Notes: generated by a model from the sequence alone, not told the origin. A DNA stretch of 64,000 nucleotides from CAWDVK01 sp963805715 (GCA_963805715.1 CAWDVK010000009.1:682001-746000); one strand, 5' to 3'. Counted from the first letter of the stretch, positions 42,449 through 51,787 are shown. Translations and numbers: made by a program.

Positions 42449-44818
42449 GTGCGCATCGCCGTTGCCGGCGGCGGCCCCGGCGGCCTGTATTTCGCCGCGC
42501 TGGCCCGCCAGCTGTCCCCCGATGCCGAGATCACCGTCTGGGAGCGCAACGCACCGGACGACACGTTCGGCTTCGGCGTGGTGTTCTCGGACGAGACCCT
42601 GGGCGGCATCGAGAACGCCGACCCGGTGATCTACCGGCAGATGGAGCGCGAGTTCGCCCGCTGGGATGACATCGACGTTCAGGTCAAGGGCCAGGTGATC
42701 ACCAGCGGCGGGCATGGCTTCGCTGCGATGAACCGGCGCCGGCTGCTGGCGATCCTGCAGCGCCGCTGCGCGGAGCTGGGGGTCACCGTCTGCTACCGGG
42801 CCGAGGCGCCGCCGGCCGCCGAGCTGGCGGCTGGCCATGACCTCGTCGTCGCCGCCGACGGGGCCAACTCGGTGATCCGGGCCAGCATGGCGGGATCGTT
42901 CCGGCCTGATCGGGATGTCCGGCGCTGCCAGTACATGTGGCTCGGCACCGACCTGGTCTTCGACGCCTTCAAGTTCTGCATCGAGCAGACCCCGCACGGG
43001 GTCATGCAGGTGCACGGCTACCCCTACGACGCGGCCGGCAGCACGTTCATCGTGGAGATGAACGATGCCGTCTGGCGCGCGGCCGGGTTCGGTCAGCTGG
43101 CCGGACGCAAGCTCGCGCCGGGCGAGTCCGACCACGAGTCGATCGCCCGGATCCGGGAGATCTTCGGCCGCCTGCTGGGCGGCCACCAGGTGCACGCCAA
43201 CAACTCGCGCTGGATCAGCTTCGCCACGGTGCGCTGCGCCCGCTGGCGTGATGGCAGCATCGTGCTGCTCGGCGACGCCGCGCACACGGCGCACTTCTCC
43301 ATCGGTTCCGGCACGAAGCTGGCCATGGAGGACGCGCTGGCCCTGGCTGCGTGCCTGAACGAGAACGCCGGCCTCGATGCCGCGCTGGCGGCCTACGAGG
43401 CAGAGCGCCGGCCGGTCGTCGCGTCCACCCAGCGGGCCGCGCAGGCCAGCCTGGAGTGGTTCGAGAACCTCGGGCAGTACCTGGACCAGGAGCCCGAGCA
43501 GTTCGCGTTCAACATCATCACTCGCAGCCGCCGGGTCACCCACGACAACCTGCGGCTGCGCGATCCTGAGTTCACTGAGCGGATCGATGCCTGGTTCGCC
43601 GGGCACGAGAAGCGGCGCGGGATGGGCTCCGGCGAGATCATCCCGCCGATGTTCCAGCCACTGCGGCTGCGCGGGCTCGAGCTGAAGAACCGCGTGGCGG
43701 TGTCCGCCATGGACATGTACTCGGCCGCCGGCGGGACCCCCTCGGACTTCCACCTGGTGCACCTGGGCGGCAAGGCGCTCGGCGGGGCGGGCCTGGTGAT
43801 GACCGAGATGGTCTGCGTCAGCGCGGAGGGCCGGATCACGCCCGGCTGCGCCGGGATGTACGCGCCGGCGCATGAGCGGGCCTGGCGGCGGATCACCGAT
43901 TTCGTGCACGACTCGTCCACCGCCCGGATCGGCCTGCAGCTCGGCCATTCCGGCCGCAAGGGCTCGACCCGGCTGATGTGGGAGGGCATCGACCAGCCGC
44001 TGGCCGAGGGCAACTGGGAAGTCTGCGCGCCGTCCCCGCTGCCCTACCGCCGCGGCGTCAGCCAGGTGCCGCGCGAGCTCACCCTGACCGAGATGGAGCA
44101 GATCAAGCAGCAGTTCACCGCGGCCACCGCGGCCGCGCAGCGCTGCGGGTTCGACCTGATCGAGCTGCACTGCGCGCACGGCTACCTGCTGTCCTCCTTC
44201 ATCTCCCCGCTGACCAACCGGCGCACGGACGGCTACGGCGGCTCGCTGGCCGGGCGGCTCCGCTATCCGCTGGAGGTCTTCGCCGCCATGCGCGCGATCT
44301 GGCCCGCGGCCAAGCCGATGACGGTCCGGATCTCCGCTACCGACTGGTCCGATGGCGGCATCCGCGGCGAGGACGCCGTCGAGATCGCGCGCGCGTTCGC
44401 AGCCGCCGGGGCCGATGCCATCGACACCTCGACCGGGCAGGTAGTGCCCGAGGAGCAGCCCGCCTTCGGCCGGTCCTACCAGACGCCGTTCGCCGACGCG
44501 ATCCGCAACCAGGCCGGGATCGCCACCATCGCGGTCGGCGTCATCTCCTCCTATGACGACGTGAACTCCATCATCCTGGCCGGGCGGGCGGACCTGTGCG
44601 CGCTCGGCCGCGCGCACCTGCACGACCCGAACTGGACGCTGCACGCGGCCGCCGCACAGGGATACAGCGGGCCCGGCGCTGACTGGCCCGTGCAGTGGCG
44701 GCCAGGCAGCGCGCCGCCGCAGGCCGGCCGGACCGACGGTCCCCGGCCGCGGCTCGCGCTGATCAGGGAGGGCGAGCCCGCCACCCGGCACGCCCGCTGG
44801 CGCCCCGGCCGGACCTGA
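42449..44818 (+). CDS. bifunctional aryl-CoA FAD monooxygenase/flavin oxidoreductase (2-aminobenzoyl-CoA or salicylyl-CoA type)
   Basis: Two fused flavoenzymes. Residues 1 to about 380: group A FAD monooxygenase with VAGGGPGGLYFAAL (dinucleotide-binding) and GDAAHTAHFSIGSGTKLAMEDA. Residues about 400-770: Old-Yellow-Enzyme-like reductase with MFQPLRLRGLELKNRV, HCAHGYLLSSFISPLTNRR and TDGYGGSLAGRLRY. This fusion is that of 2-aminobenzoyl-CoA monooxygenase/reductase and of the salicylyl-CoA 5-hydroxylase family; sequence alone does not choose. A 2-aminobenzoate-CoA ligase-like gene, RidA and a PaaX regulator nearby favour aryl-CoA catabolism. GTG 42449 has GGAGG 5 nt upstream. 789 residues, full length. 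Confidence 0.82.
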   Translation: MRIAVAGGGPGGLYFAALARQLSPDAEITVWERNAPDDTFGFGVVFSDETLGGIENADPVIYRQMEREFARWDDIDVQVKGQVITSGGHGFAAMNRRRLLAILQRRCAELGVTVCYRAEAPPAAELAAGHDLVVAADGANSVIRASMAGSFRPDRDVRRCQYMWLGTDLVFDAFKFCIEQTPHGVMQVHGYPYDAAGSTFIVEMNDAVWRAAGFGQLAGRKLAPGESDHESIARIREIFGRLLGGHQVHANNSRWISFATVRCARWRDGSIVLLGDAAHTAHFSIGSGTKLAMEDALALAACLNENAGLDAALAAYEAERRPVVASTQRAAQASLEWFENLGQYLDQEPEQFAFNIITRSRRVTHDNLRLRDPEFTERIDAWFAGHEKRRGMGSGEIIPPMFQPLRLRGLELKNRVAVSAMDMYSAAGGTPSDFHLVHLGGKALGGAGLVMTEMVCVSAEGRITPGCAGMYAPAHERAWRRITDFVHDSSTARIGLQLGHSGRKGSTRLMWEGIDQPLAEGNWEVCAPSPLPYRRGVSQVPRELTLTEMEQIKQQFTAATAAAQRCGFDLIELHCAHGYLLSSFISPLTNRRTDGYGGSLAGRLRYPLEVFAAMRAIWPAAKPMTVRISATDWSDGGIRGEDAVEIARAFAAAGADAIDTSTGQVVPEEQPAFGRSYQTPFADAIRNQAGIATIAVGVISSYDDVNSIILAGRADLCALGRAHLHDPNWTLHAAAAQGYSGPGADWPVQWRPGSAPPQAGRTDGPRPRLALIREGEPATRHARWRPGRT

Positions 44819-44903
44819 CCCGGCCGGGGCGCCCGGACGCGGCAGCCGGGCGGGATCCGGTGCTCTACCGTGGGAGGCCCGCCAGGGCCCAGGAGGTGCA
44901 GGG

Positions 44904-45308
44904 ATGATCGAGCGAGTCAATCCGCCCGCGCTGGCGGGCCCGTCCGGCTTCGCCCATGCCGTCCGCGCGACCGGCGGCACGCTGGTCTTCCTGGCCGGGC
45001 AGACCGCGCTGACGGCAGACGGCACGATCGCCGGCCAGACGGTCGCGGACCAGTTCGAGCGGGCACTGGGCAACCTGCTGACGGCGCTGCGCGGCGCGGG
45101 CGGGTCACCAGAGCACCTGGCCAGCCTGACGATCTACGCGGTCGACCTGGCCGACTACCGGGCGCACGGCCGCGAGATCGGCGCGATCTGGCGGCGGCTG
45201 GCCGGTCCGCAGTATCCCGCGATGGCCGCCGTCGGCGTGTCCAGGCTCTGGGACCTCGCCGCGCTGGTCGAGATCCAGGGCTACGCCGTCCTCCCGGCCG
45301 AGAAGTAG
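44904..45308 (+). CDS. RidA-family enamine/imine deaminase
   Basis: 134 residues with the RidA/YjgF fold: FAHAVRATGGTLVFLAGQTAL at the N-terminus and a C-terminal YPAMAAVGVSRLWDLAALVEIQGYAVLP. RidA proteins hydrolyse reactive enamines/imines, and one branch acts as 2-aminomuconate deaminase. The conserved active-site Arg expected before the x-x-V-x-x-L motif appears as Ser-Arg-Leu, so activity is uncertain. AGGAGG lies 7 nt before ATG. It follows the monooxygenase by 85 nt on the same strand; releasing ammonia from the dearomatised 2-amino product would be a fitting job. Confidence 0.82.
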   Translation: MIERVNPPALAGPSGFAHAVRATGGTLVFLAGQTALTADGTIAGQTVADQFERALGNLLTALRGAGGSPEHLASLTIYAVDLADYRAHGREIGAIWRRLAGPQYPAMAAVGVSRLWDLAALVEIQGYAVLPAEK

Positions 45309-45772
45309 GCGGACGACTCGCTGCGCCACAGGAACACGATCGCGCCCAGGCCGGCCAGCCAGGTCAGGAGCGAGAGCAGCAGGCTCAGCACCGCGTGCGG
45401 TCGGCTGACCGACAGCAGCAGGTCCAGCGTGTTGATGCCGAACAGCACGGTGGCGACGATCCTGGCCCAGTTCTTCCCCCGGCCGTTTGCCCAGGCCATC
45501 CAGAGCCACAGGCCGATGCCGATCAGGGCGACGAGGACCACGCCGCCGACGACGGCGACTTCCACGCTGTGCACCTGGGCGCTGGTGTAATGCGGGTATT
45601 TCTTCAGCACGGCGGCCCGCACGCTGTGCACCGTCAGCAGGCCGATAATCAGCCCGACGGCGCTCAGCGCGGCCCCGGCGTACATGAACTTCACGGCGGT
45701 CAGCACGGATGGCGGCGCCGACGGGCGCTGCGGTGCTACTGGCTCCTGGCCGCCCGACGGGTACTGGTACAT
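45281..45772 (-). CDS. four-helix membrane protein of unknown function
   Basis: 163 residues: a cytosolic Pro/Gln-rich start (MYQYPSGGQEPVAPQRPS) and four membrane helices (about 30-52, 75-97, 107-128, 133-152). The ATG has GGGAGGAG 5 nt upstream. Its last 28 nt overlap the 3' end of the RidA gene on the opposite strand. Short 'YQYP-start, four-helix' proteins are common in Actinomycetota and unassigned. Located next to the PaaX-type gene but with its own ribosome site; no reason to link it to the catabolic cluster beyond position. Confidence 0.65.
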   Translation of the reverse strand: MYQYPSGGQEPVAPQRPSAPPSVLTAVKFMYAGAALSAVGLIIGLLTVHSVRAAVLKKYPHYTSAQVHSVEVAVVGGVVLVALIGIGLWLWMAWANGRGKNWARIVATVLFGINTLDLLLSVSRPHAVLSLLLSLLTWLAGLGAIVFLWRSESSAYFSAGRTA

Positions 45773-45902
45773 GACTGCTCCTCCCGGGTATTGATGCAGC
45801 CCCCCACGGACCGTAGCCCACGCCGCCGTGCTCTGCCCAGGGCTTATCCCCAAGGCGTACCGAACCGTTGCGTGGCCTGCCCCCGGCCGGGCCGGGATCA
45901 CG

Positions 45903-46964
45903 TCAGGTTCCGTCCGCCGGCTGACCCGTCAGGGCGCGGACATGCGCGCGGGCCGGCCCGGCCAGCAGGCCGCGCAGCTCGGCGAAGGCCCCGGCCGCCC
46001 GCAAGCCGTGCCAGCCTGCCGGCAGCAGCTCGGGCGGCAGGCCCGGATCGAGATACGGCAGCCGCCGCCATGCCGTCAGCACGCGCACGTAGTCAGCGAA
46101 CGCCTCGCCGGGCCGGCCCGCGTCCGCGGCGCTGCCATCCGCGGCGCTGCCATCCGCCTCGCTGCCATCCGCCTCGCTGCCATCCGCCTCGCTGCCCTGG
46201 GCTCCCCTAGCCTGGCTGCCCGCTCCGGCGGCGGCGGGCTCGGGGGCGGCGGGCTCGGGGGCGGCGGGCTCGGGGGCGGCGGGCTCGGGGGCGGCGGGCT
46301 CGGGGGCGGCGGGCTCGGGGGCGGGCCGGGCGAGCCAGCGTTCCCGCACCGGGGCAGCGTCATCCAGGAAGGCCTGGTACAGCTGCTCCAGCCGGTCCAG
46401 GTCCCACCAGCGCCGCAGCTGCTCGCGCACCTCCCCGAACGCCAGGTAATCAGCGCGGAACAGGTCGACATAGCCGGACAGCCCGTACCGTGCCAGCACG
46501 TCCGTGGTCTCGGCGGCCAGGTGCGCCGGGGCGATCCAGACGCCGGCCGACACGATGCCGAACCCGAGCCAGGCCAGCCGCGAGCGCAGCGCGTGCCGCC
46601 GGCCGCGCTCCGATTCCGGCACGCTGAAGACGGCGACCAGCCAGCCGTCGGCCAGCCGGGCGCGCGGCCGGCCGAAGATCCGCCGGTCTCCCTCGGCCAG
46701 GATCTCCCGGCCGCGCTCGGAGAGGGCGTAACCGGCCGCGCCGCCGCGGCGGCGCGGCTCGAGCACCCCGCGCCGCTTGAGCCGGGAGATCGCCGACCGG
46801 ACGGCGGCCTCGTCGACGCCAAGCTCGGCCATCATCCTGATCAGCGCCGCGACGCTCAGCCATCCGCCGGCCTCACGGGCATACAGGCCGCAGATCGTCA
46901 CGATCAGCGCGCGGGGCTGCGCGCTGCGGCCGTCGGGCGCGGCCTCCGCCGGATTGCCTGTCAC
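45903..46964 (-). CDS. PaaX-family transcriptional regulator with low-complexity insert
   Basis: Winged-helix N-terminus (RALIVTICGLYAREAGGWLSVAALIRMMAELGVDEAAVRSAISRLKRRGVLEPRR) and the PaaX central and C-terminal domains (GWLVAVFSVPESERGRRHALRSRLAWLGFG..., then FADYVRVLTAWRRLPYLDPGLPPELLPAGW). PaaX proteins repress phenylacetate and related aryl-CoA pathways and are lifted by the aryl-CoA. Between RERWLARP and the last domain about 75 residues of PEPAA and GSEAD repeats interrupt the fold. GTG 46964 chosen. Divergent from the aryl-CoA ligase across 114 nt with an operator-like sequence, so it most likely controls the ligase and the monooxygenase. Confidence 0.85.
   Translation of the reverse strand: MTGNPAEAAPDGRSAQPRALIVTICGLYAREAGGWLSVAALIRMMAELGVDEAAVRSAISRLKRRGVLEPRRRGGAAGYALSERGREILAEGDRRIFGRPRARLADGWLVAVFSVPESERGRRHALRSRLAWLGFGIVSAGVWIAPAHLAAETTDVLARYGLSGYVDLFRADYLAFGEVREQLRRWWDLDRLEQLYQAFLDDAAPVRERWLARPAPEPAAPEPAAPEPAAPEPAAPEPAAPEPAAAGAGSQARGAQGSEADGSEADGSEADGSAADGSAADAGRPGEAFADYVRVLTAWRRLPYLDPGLPPELLPAGWHGLRAAGAFAELRGLLAGPARAHVRALTGQPADGT
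46126..46320. repeat. two in-frame 15-bp minisatellites in the PaaX-type gene
   Basis: 46126-46200: five units of GC(G/C)(G/T)CGCTGCCATCC, coding GSAAD/GSEAD. 46231-46320: six perfect units of GCGGCGGGCTCGGGG, coding PEPAA. Both lie in the linker before the C-terminal domain and keep the frame. Confidence 0.92.
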
Positions 46965-47004
46965 CCTGCGAACCCTAGCTAACCGCCGGTCAGAGCGGTG
47001 TTGC

Positions 47005-47041
47005 TCCGGTTCATTGACTATCGTCACCGGAACGGAATACT
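47005..47041 (+). promoter_or_regulatory. promoter/operator of the aryl-CoA ligase gene
   Basis: TTGACT (47014-47019), 16-nt spacer and AATACT (47036-47041). The -35 lies in GACTATCGTC, one mismatch from the palindrome GACGATCGTC of the monooxygenase promoter. A 6-bp dyad TCCGGT-N15-ACCGGA (47005-47031) brackets it. Placed between divergent PaaX and ligase genes, it is the obvious regulator target. Confidence 0.65.
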
Positions 47042-47078
47042 TGGGTGCGTCCTGGTGAGACCCGAGGAAGGTCCGGCC

Positions 47079-48694
47079 ATGCAGCTGTCGCCATCCGCTC
47101 ACGCCGACTCGTTCTGCCGGGACAGCCTGCCGCCAGCCGCGCACTGGCCGGAGCTGGAATTCACCCTGCCGGGACTGCGCTACCCGAGCCGCCTCAACTG
47201 CGCTGACGAGCTGCTGGACGCCACGATCGCGGCCCGCGGACCCGCCCGGCCGTGCCTGCTGTCCCCGGACGAGGCCTGGAGCTACGGCGACCTGGCCCGC
47301 CGCTCCGCGCAGGTAGCGCGGGTGCTGGCGGACCAGCTCGGATTGCTGCCGGGCAACCGGGTGCTGCTGCGCGGGCCGAACAACCCGTGGCTGGTGGCCT
47401 GCTGGTTCGGGGTGCTCAAGGCGGGCGGCGTGCCGGTCACGACCATGCCGCTGCTGCGCGCCGCCGAACTCGCCAAGATCTGTGACATCGCCCGGGTCAG
47501 CCTGGCCCTCTGCGACCACCGGCTGACCGATGAGCTCGCCGCGGCCGGGGCGGAGGGCCTGCGGATCATCAGCTACGGCGGCACCGGCCCCTCCGACCTG
47601 ACGGTGCTGGCCAGCGGCAGCCGGACAGCTTCGCCAGCGTTCGCACGGCCGCCGACGACGTGGCGATGATCGCGTTTACCTCCGGCACGACCGGCCGCCC
47701 CAAGGCCACGATGCACTTTCACCGGGACGTCCTGGCCGTCGCCGACACCTTCTCCGGGCACGTGCTCAGGCCATCGGCCGATGACCTGTTCACCGGTACG
47801 CCGCCGCTGGCCTTCACCTTCGGCCTGGGCGGCCTGGTGATCTTCCCGATGCGGGCCGGCGCGGCCACCCTGCTGCTGGAGAAGGCGACGCCCGCCGAGC
47901 TGGCCGACCAGATCGCGGACCGCGGCGTGACCGTGTGCTTCACCGCGCCGACCGCCTACCGCGCGATGATCGCGGCCGGGCGGGCCGAGCAGCTGCGCGG
48001 CCTGCGCCGGCCGGTCTCGGCCGGCGAGCACCTGCCTGCTTCGACCTGGCAGGCGTTCCGCGACGCGACCGGCGCGGCCATCATCGACGGGATCGGCAGC
48101 ACCGAGCTGCTGCACATCTTCATCTCCGCGGCCGACGGCGAGATCCGGCCCGGCGCGACCGGCCGGGCGGTGCCCGGCTACCGCGCCGTGGTCCTCGACG
48201 GCGAGGGCAAGCCGGTGCCGGACGGGGAGCCGGGCAGCCTGGCCGTCCGGGGCCCGACCGGCTGCCGCTACCTGGCCGACAGCCGGCAGCTGAGCTATGT
48301 CCGGGATGGCTGGAACCTCACCGGCGACACCTACGTCAGGGACGCCGGCGGCTACTTCTGGTACCAGGCGCGCTCGGACGACATCATCGTCTCCTCCGGC
48401 TACAACATCGCCGGCCCGGAGATCGAGGAGGTCCTGCTCAGCCATCCCGACGTGACCGAGTGCGGCGTCGTCGGCGTGCCGGACGAGGCACGCGGCCAGA
48501 TCGTCAAGGCCTTCGTGGTCCTGCGGGACCCGGCCGCCGGAGGCGACGCCAAGGTCAGCGAGCTGCAGGGCTTCGTCAAGCAGCGCATCGCGCCCTACAA
48601 GTACCCGCGGGCCATCGAGTTCCGCACCGCCCTGCCGCGGACCAGCACCGGCAAGCTGCAGCGGTTCCTGCTGCGCGGCAGCCCGCCGGGCTGA
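47079..48694 (+). pseudogene. 2-aminobenzoate/benzoate-CoA ligase-like enzyme, one apparent frameshift
   Basis: ANL-superfamily aryl-CoA ligase. N-terminal part: YPSRLNCADELLDATIAARG, LGLLPGNRVLLRGPNNPWL and VPVTTMPLLRAAEL, closest in style to 2-aminobenzoate-CoA ligases. C-terminal part: MIAFTSGTTGRPKATMHFH (P-loop), IIDGIGSTELLHIF, YQARSDDIIVSSGYNIAGPEIEE and the catalytic lysine in TSTGKLQRF. The halves are in different frames; one missing C at about 47615-47619 (AGCGG-CAGCCGGAC) would restore SGQPDSFASVRTAADDVAM. ATG 47079 has AGGAAGG upstream. It makes the CoA thioester for the monooxygenase at 42-45 kb. Possibly a read error rather than a dead gene. Confidence 0.85.
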
Positions 48695-48700
48695 GCCCGC

Positions 48701-50395
48701 TCAGACCTCCACCAGCACCGGGATGATCATCGGCCGGCGCCGGTAGTTATCGCTGACCCACTTGCCGACGGTCCGCCGGACCAGCTGGCGCAGCTGGTGC
48801 ACGTCGTTGATCCCCTCGGCAGCGGCCCTGGCCAGGGCCTCCTCAAGCCGCGGCCGCACCTCGCCGAAGGCGGCGTCGTCGATGCCGGAGCCGCGGGCAT
48901 GGATCTCCGGGCCGGCCACGACCTTGCCGGAGGTGGAGTCCACGACCACGACCACCGAGACGAAGCCTTCCTCGCCGAGGATCAGCCGGTCCTTCAGCGA
49001 GGACTCGGTGACCTCGCCGACGGACAGGCCGTCCACGTAGACGTAGCCGCAGGGCACCGTCCCGGTGACCGCGATCTTGCCGCCGACGAGATCCACGACG
49101 ACGCCGTCCTCGGCGATCACGATGTTGCCCGGCGGCACCCCGGTCAGCTCCGCGAGATCGGCGTGCGCCTGCAGGTGCCGCCACTCGCCGTGCACCGGGA
49201 TGAAGTTGCTCGGCCGGACCAGGTTCAGCACGTAGAGCAGCTCGCCGGCCGGGGCATGCCCGGACACGTGCACCATGGCGTTGCCCTTGTGCACGACGCG
49301 CGCGCCGAGCCTGGTCAGGTCGTTGATGATGCGCGATACCGCGGTCTCGTTGCCGGGCACCAGCGAGGAGGCCAGGATGACCGTGTCGCCCTCGGCGATC
49401 CGGATCGGGTGATCCCGGCCGGCCATCCGTGACAGCGCGGACATCGGCTCGCCCTGCGATCCGGTCGAGATCAGCACGATCTCATCCGGCGCCATCTCCT
49501 CAGCCTCGCGCAGATCCACCAGCAGCCCGCCGGGAACCGACGGCACCCGCAGGTAGCCGAGCTCGCGGGCCACGCCCATGTTGCGCACCATCGAGCGCCC
49601 GACCAGGGCCACCTTCCGGCCGTGCTCGGCAGCCGCGTCCATCACCTGCTGCACCCGGTGAACGTGGCTGGCAAAGCAGGACACGATGATCCGCTGCCCG
49701 GCCGCGGCGAAGACCTCGGAGAGCACCGGGCCGATCACGCGCTCGCTGGTGACGATGCCGGGGACCTCGGCATTCGTGGAATCCGCCATGAGCAGGTCGA
49801 CGCCGTCGGCACCGAGCCGGGCAAACCCGCCGAGGTCGGTCAGCCGCCCGTCCAGCGGCAGCTGATCCATCTTGAAGTCGCCGGTGTGCAGGACCACGCC
49901 CGCGTTCGTCCGGATCGCCACGGCCAGCGCGTCCGGAATGGAGTGGTTGACGGAGAGGAACTCCAGGCCGAAGGGACCGAACGTGAGCCGCTGGCCCTCG
50001 CTGACCTCGACAACCTCGGGCGTGATGCGGTGCTCGGTCAGCTTGCTCTGCACCAGCGCGAGCGTGAGCCGGGAGCCGACCAGGGGCATGTCGCGGCGCT
50101 GCCGGAGCAGGTAGGGCACCCCGCCGATGTGATCCTCGTGCGCGTGCGTGAGCACCAGTGCCTCGACGTCGCCGAGCCTGCCCTCCAGGCTGGAGAAATC
50201 CGGCAGGATCAGGTCCACGCCCGGCTGGTCGTCCTCGGGGAACAGCACGCCGCAGTCCACGATGAGCAGCCGGCCGGCGTGCTCGAACACGGTCATGTTC
50301 CGGCCGATCTCGCCGAGGCCGCCGAGGGCGACGATGCGCAGGCCGTCTGCGGGCAGGGGCGGCGGCAGGCCCAGCCCCGGATGCGGGTGACTCAC
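48701..50395 (-). CDS. rnj: ribonuclease J
   Basis: Metallo-beta-lactamase/beta-CASP nuclease with 5'-3' exo- and endoribonuclease activity. ALGGLGEIGRNMTVF at the N-terminus, the metal motif THAHEDHIGG, HTGDFKMDQLP, ADSTNAEVPG, the beta-CASP SCFASHVHRVQQ and HVSGHAPAGEL, and a C-terminal domain ending RRRPMIIPVLVEV. 564 residues, full length. GTG start overlaps the dapA stop by 4 nt (GTGA); dapA-rnj is the standard actinobacterial pair. Confidence 0.95.
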   Translation of the reverse strand: MSHPHPGLGLPPPLPADGLRIVALGGLGEIGRNMTVFEHAGRLLIVDCGVLFPEDDQPGVDLILPDFSSLEGRLGDVEALVLTHAHEDHIGGVPYLLRQRRDMPLVGSRLTLALVQSKLTEHRITPEVVEVSEGQRLTFGPFGLEFLSVNHSIPDALAVAIRTNAGVVLHTGDFKMDQLPLDGRLTDLGGFARLGADGVDLLMADSTNAEVPGIVTSERVIGPVLSEVFAAAGQRIIVSCFASHVHRVQQVMDAAAEHGRKVALVGRSMVRNMGVARELGYLRVPSVPGGLLVDLREAEEMAPDEIVLISTGSQGEPMSALSRMAGRDHPIRIAEGDTVILASSLVPGNETAVSRIINDLTRLGARVVHKGNAMVHVSGHAPAGELLYVLNLVRPSNFIPVHGEWRHLQAHADLAELTGVPPGNIVIAEDGVVVDLVGGKIAVTGTVPCGYVYVDGLSVGEVTESSLKDRLILGEEGFVSVVVVVDSTSGKVVAGPEIHARGSGIDDAAFGEVRPRLEEALARAAAEGINDVHQLRQLVRRTVGKWVSDNYRRRPMIIPVLVEV

Positions 50396-51324
50396 CGGAG
50401 CTTCACACCGCCTGCCACCAGGTCGGCGCGTAGCTGCTCGATCTGGGCCGGGGTCGCGTCGACCAGCGGCGGCCGCACCGGTCCGCCGGGCAGGCCCAGC
50501 AGCCCCAGGGCGGCCTTCGTCGTGATCACGCCCTGGGTGCGGGTCATGCCGGTGTAGACCGGCTGCAGCTCACGGTGGATGGCCAGCGCCGTCGCCACGT
50601 CACCGGCCCGGTAGGCGTCGATCATCTCGTGCAGCCGGTCGCCGGCCACGTGACCGTGCACGCTGACGAAACCGGCCGCGCCGATCGCCAGGAACGGCAG
50701 GTTCAGCGGATCATCGCCGCAGTAGTAGACCAGGTCAGTGGTGGCCATGACGACCGAGCTGGCGCCGAGGTCGCCCTTGGCGTCCTTGACGGCCACGATC
50801 CGCGGATGCCGGGCCAGCCGGATCAGCGTCTCGGTCGCGATCGGCGTGCCGGTCCGGCCCGGGATGTCGTACAGCATCACCGGCAGCCCGGTGGCGTCCG
50901 CCACCGCCGTGAAGTGGGCCACCAGGCCCGCCTGCGGCGGCTTGCTGTAATACGGCGTGACGACGAGCAGGGCGTGCGCGCCCGCGCGCTCGGCCTGCCG
51001 GGCGAGCTCGCAGGTGTGAGCGGTGTCGTTGGTCCCGACCCCGGCCACGACCACGGCCCGGTCACCGACCGACTCGATCACCGAGCGCAGCAGCCGGGCC
51101 TTCTCCGCGTCCGAGGTCGTCGGTGACTCGCCTGTGGTCCCGCTGATCACCAGGCCGTCGTTTCGCATGTCGGTGACCAGGTAATCGGCCAGCCGGGCAG
51201 CTCCCTCGTCATCGACTGTCCCGTCGCCGGTCATCGGCGTGATCATGGCCGTGAGCATGCGCCCGAACGGGGCATCAGGGCTGCGGGCTCCGCCGTCGCC
51301 CGCTGGCAATCCGGTAGCTCTCAT
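50392..51324 (-). CDS. dapA: 4-hydroxy-tetrahydrodipicolinate synthase
   Basis: Condenses pyruvate with aspartate semialdehyde, first committed step to diaminopimelate and lysine; dapF at the other end of the window belongs to the same pathway. Motifs: SGTTGESPTTSDAEK, VVTPYYSKPPQAG, the Tyr of LYDIPGRTG (Y152) and the Schiff-base lysine in VAVKDAKGD (K180). 310 residues. Upstream on the minus strand GATAAT (51500-51495) is a possible -10, giving a leader of about 160 nt. No lysine riboswitch was recognised. Confidence 0.95.
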   Translation of the reverse strand: MRATGLPAGDGGARSPDAPFGRMLTAMITPMTGDGTVDDEGAARLADYLVTDMRNDGLVISGTTGESPTTSDAEKARLLRSVIESVGDRAVVVAGVGTNDTAHTCELARQAERAGAHALLVVTPYYSKPPQAGLVAHFTAVADATGLPVMLYDIPGRTGTPIATETLIRLARHPRIVAVKDAKGDLGASSVVMATTDLVYYCGDDPLNLPFLAIGAAGFVSVHGHVAGDRLHEMIDAYRAGDVATALAIHRELQPVYTGMTRTQGVITTKAALGLLGLPGGPVRPPLVDATPAQIEQLRADLVAGGVKLR

Positions 51325-51787
51325 ATACCGAACGCTACCGGCCCGGGCCCCGCAGGTGTACCGCCGGCGCGGGCCTACCGAGCTTCCGGCCGGCCGGAAG
51401 CGGCGCCGGGACCCGGAGCCAGGGGCTGGCCGGGGAGGCCAGGAAGACGCGGCGGCGTGAGCTCGGGGGTACCCACGCCGCCAGCGTCTGTCTCATTATC
51501 GGCTGCCATTGCACGTGGCGTTACCCGTTGAACGCAATTAGTTATTCTCACGCCCTTGACGCTGTGCGGCAGCCGCCATCCGGGCAGCAGCACCGCGCGT
51601 GTCGGTCCTGGATTCACGCCGCGCCATACGCCAGATTGAGCTCGGCCCTTCCAGGTATGGGATGGAAGGGCCCCGGCATTCTTCCGGACCAGGGCCGAGG
51701 CCCTGACCTAGTGCCCTGCCGAGCCGGGCCCTTGGCCTCTCGCGCCGCGCCCGCCGATGGGCCAGCCTGGAGGTGCAGCACAGCCGA
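51325..51787. other. intergenic DNA upstream of dapA
   Basis: No gene recognised on either strand. It must hold the dapA promoter; GATAAT near 51495-51500 and an AT-richer patch at 51525-51555 (minus strand GAATAACTAATTGCG) are the only promoter-like signals. A perfect 13-bp inverted repeat pair, CCCTTCCA...TGGAAGGG, around 51645-51672 (CTTCCAGGTATGGGATGGAAG) may be a weak hairpin. Confidence 0.4.

Noticed and set aside
42230..45073. 947-codon open frame antisense to the aryl-CoA monooxygenase
   Set aside because: Low-complexity composition, no ribosome site, no recognisable domain; opposite strand is a clear two-domain enzyme.
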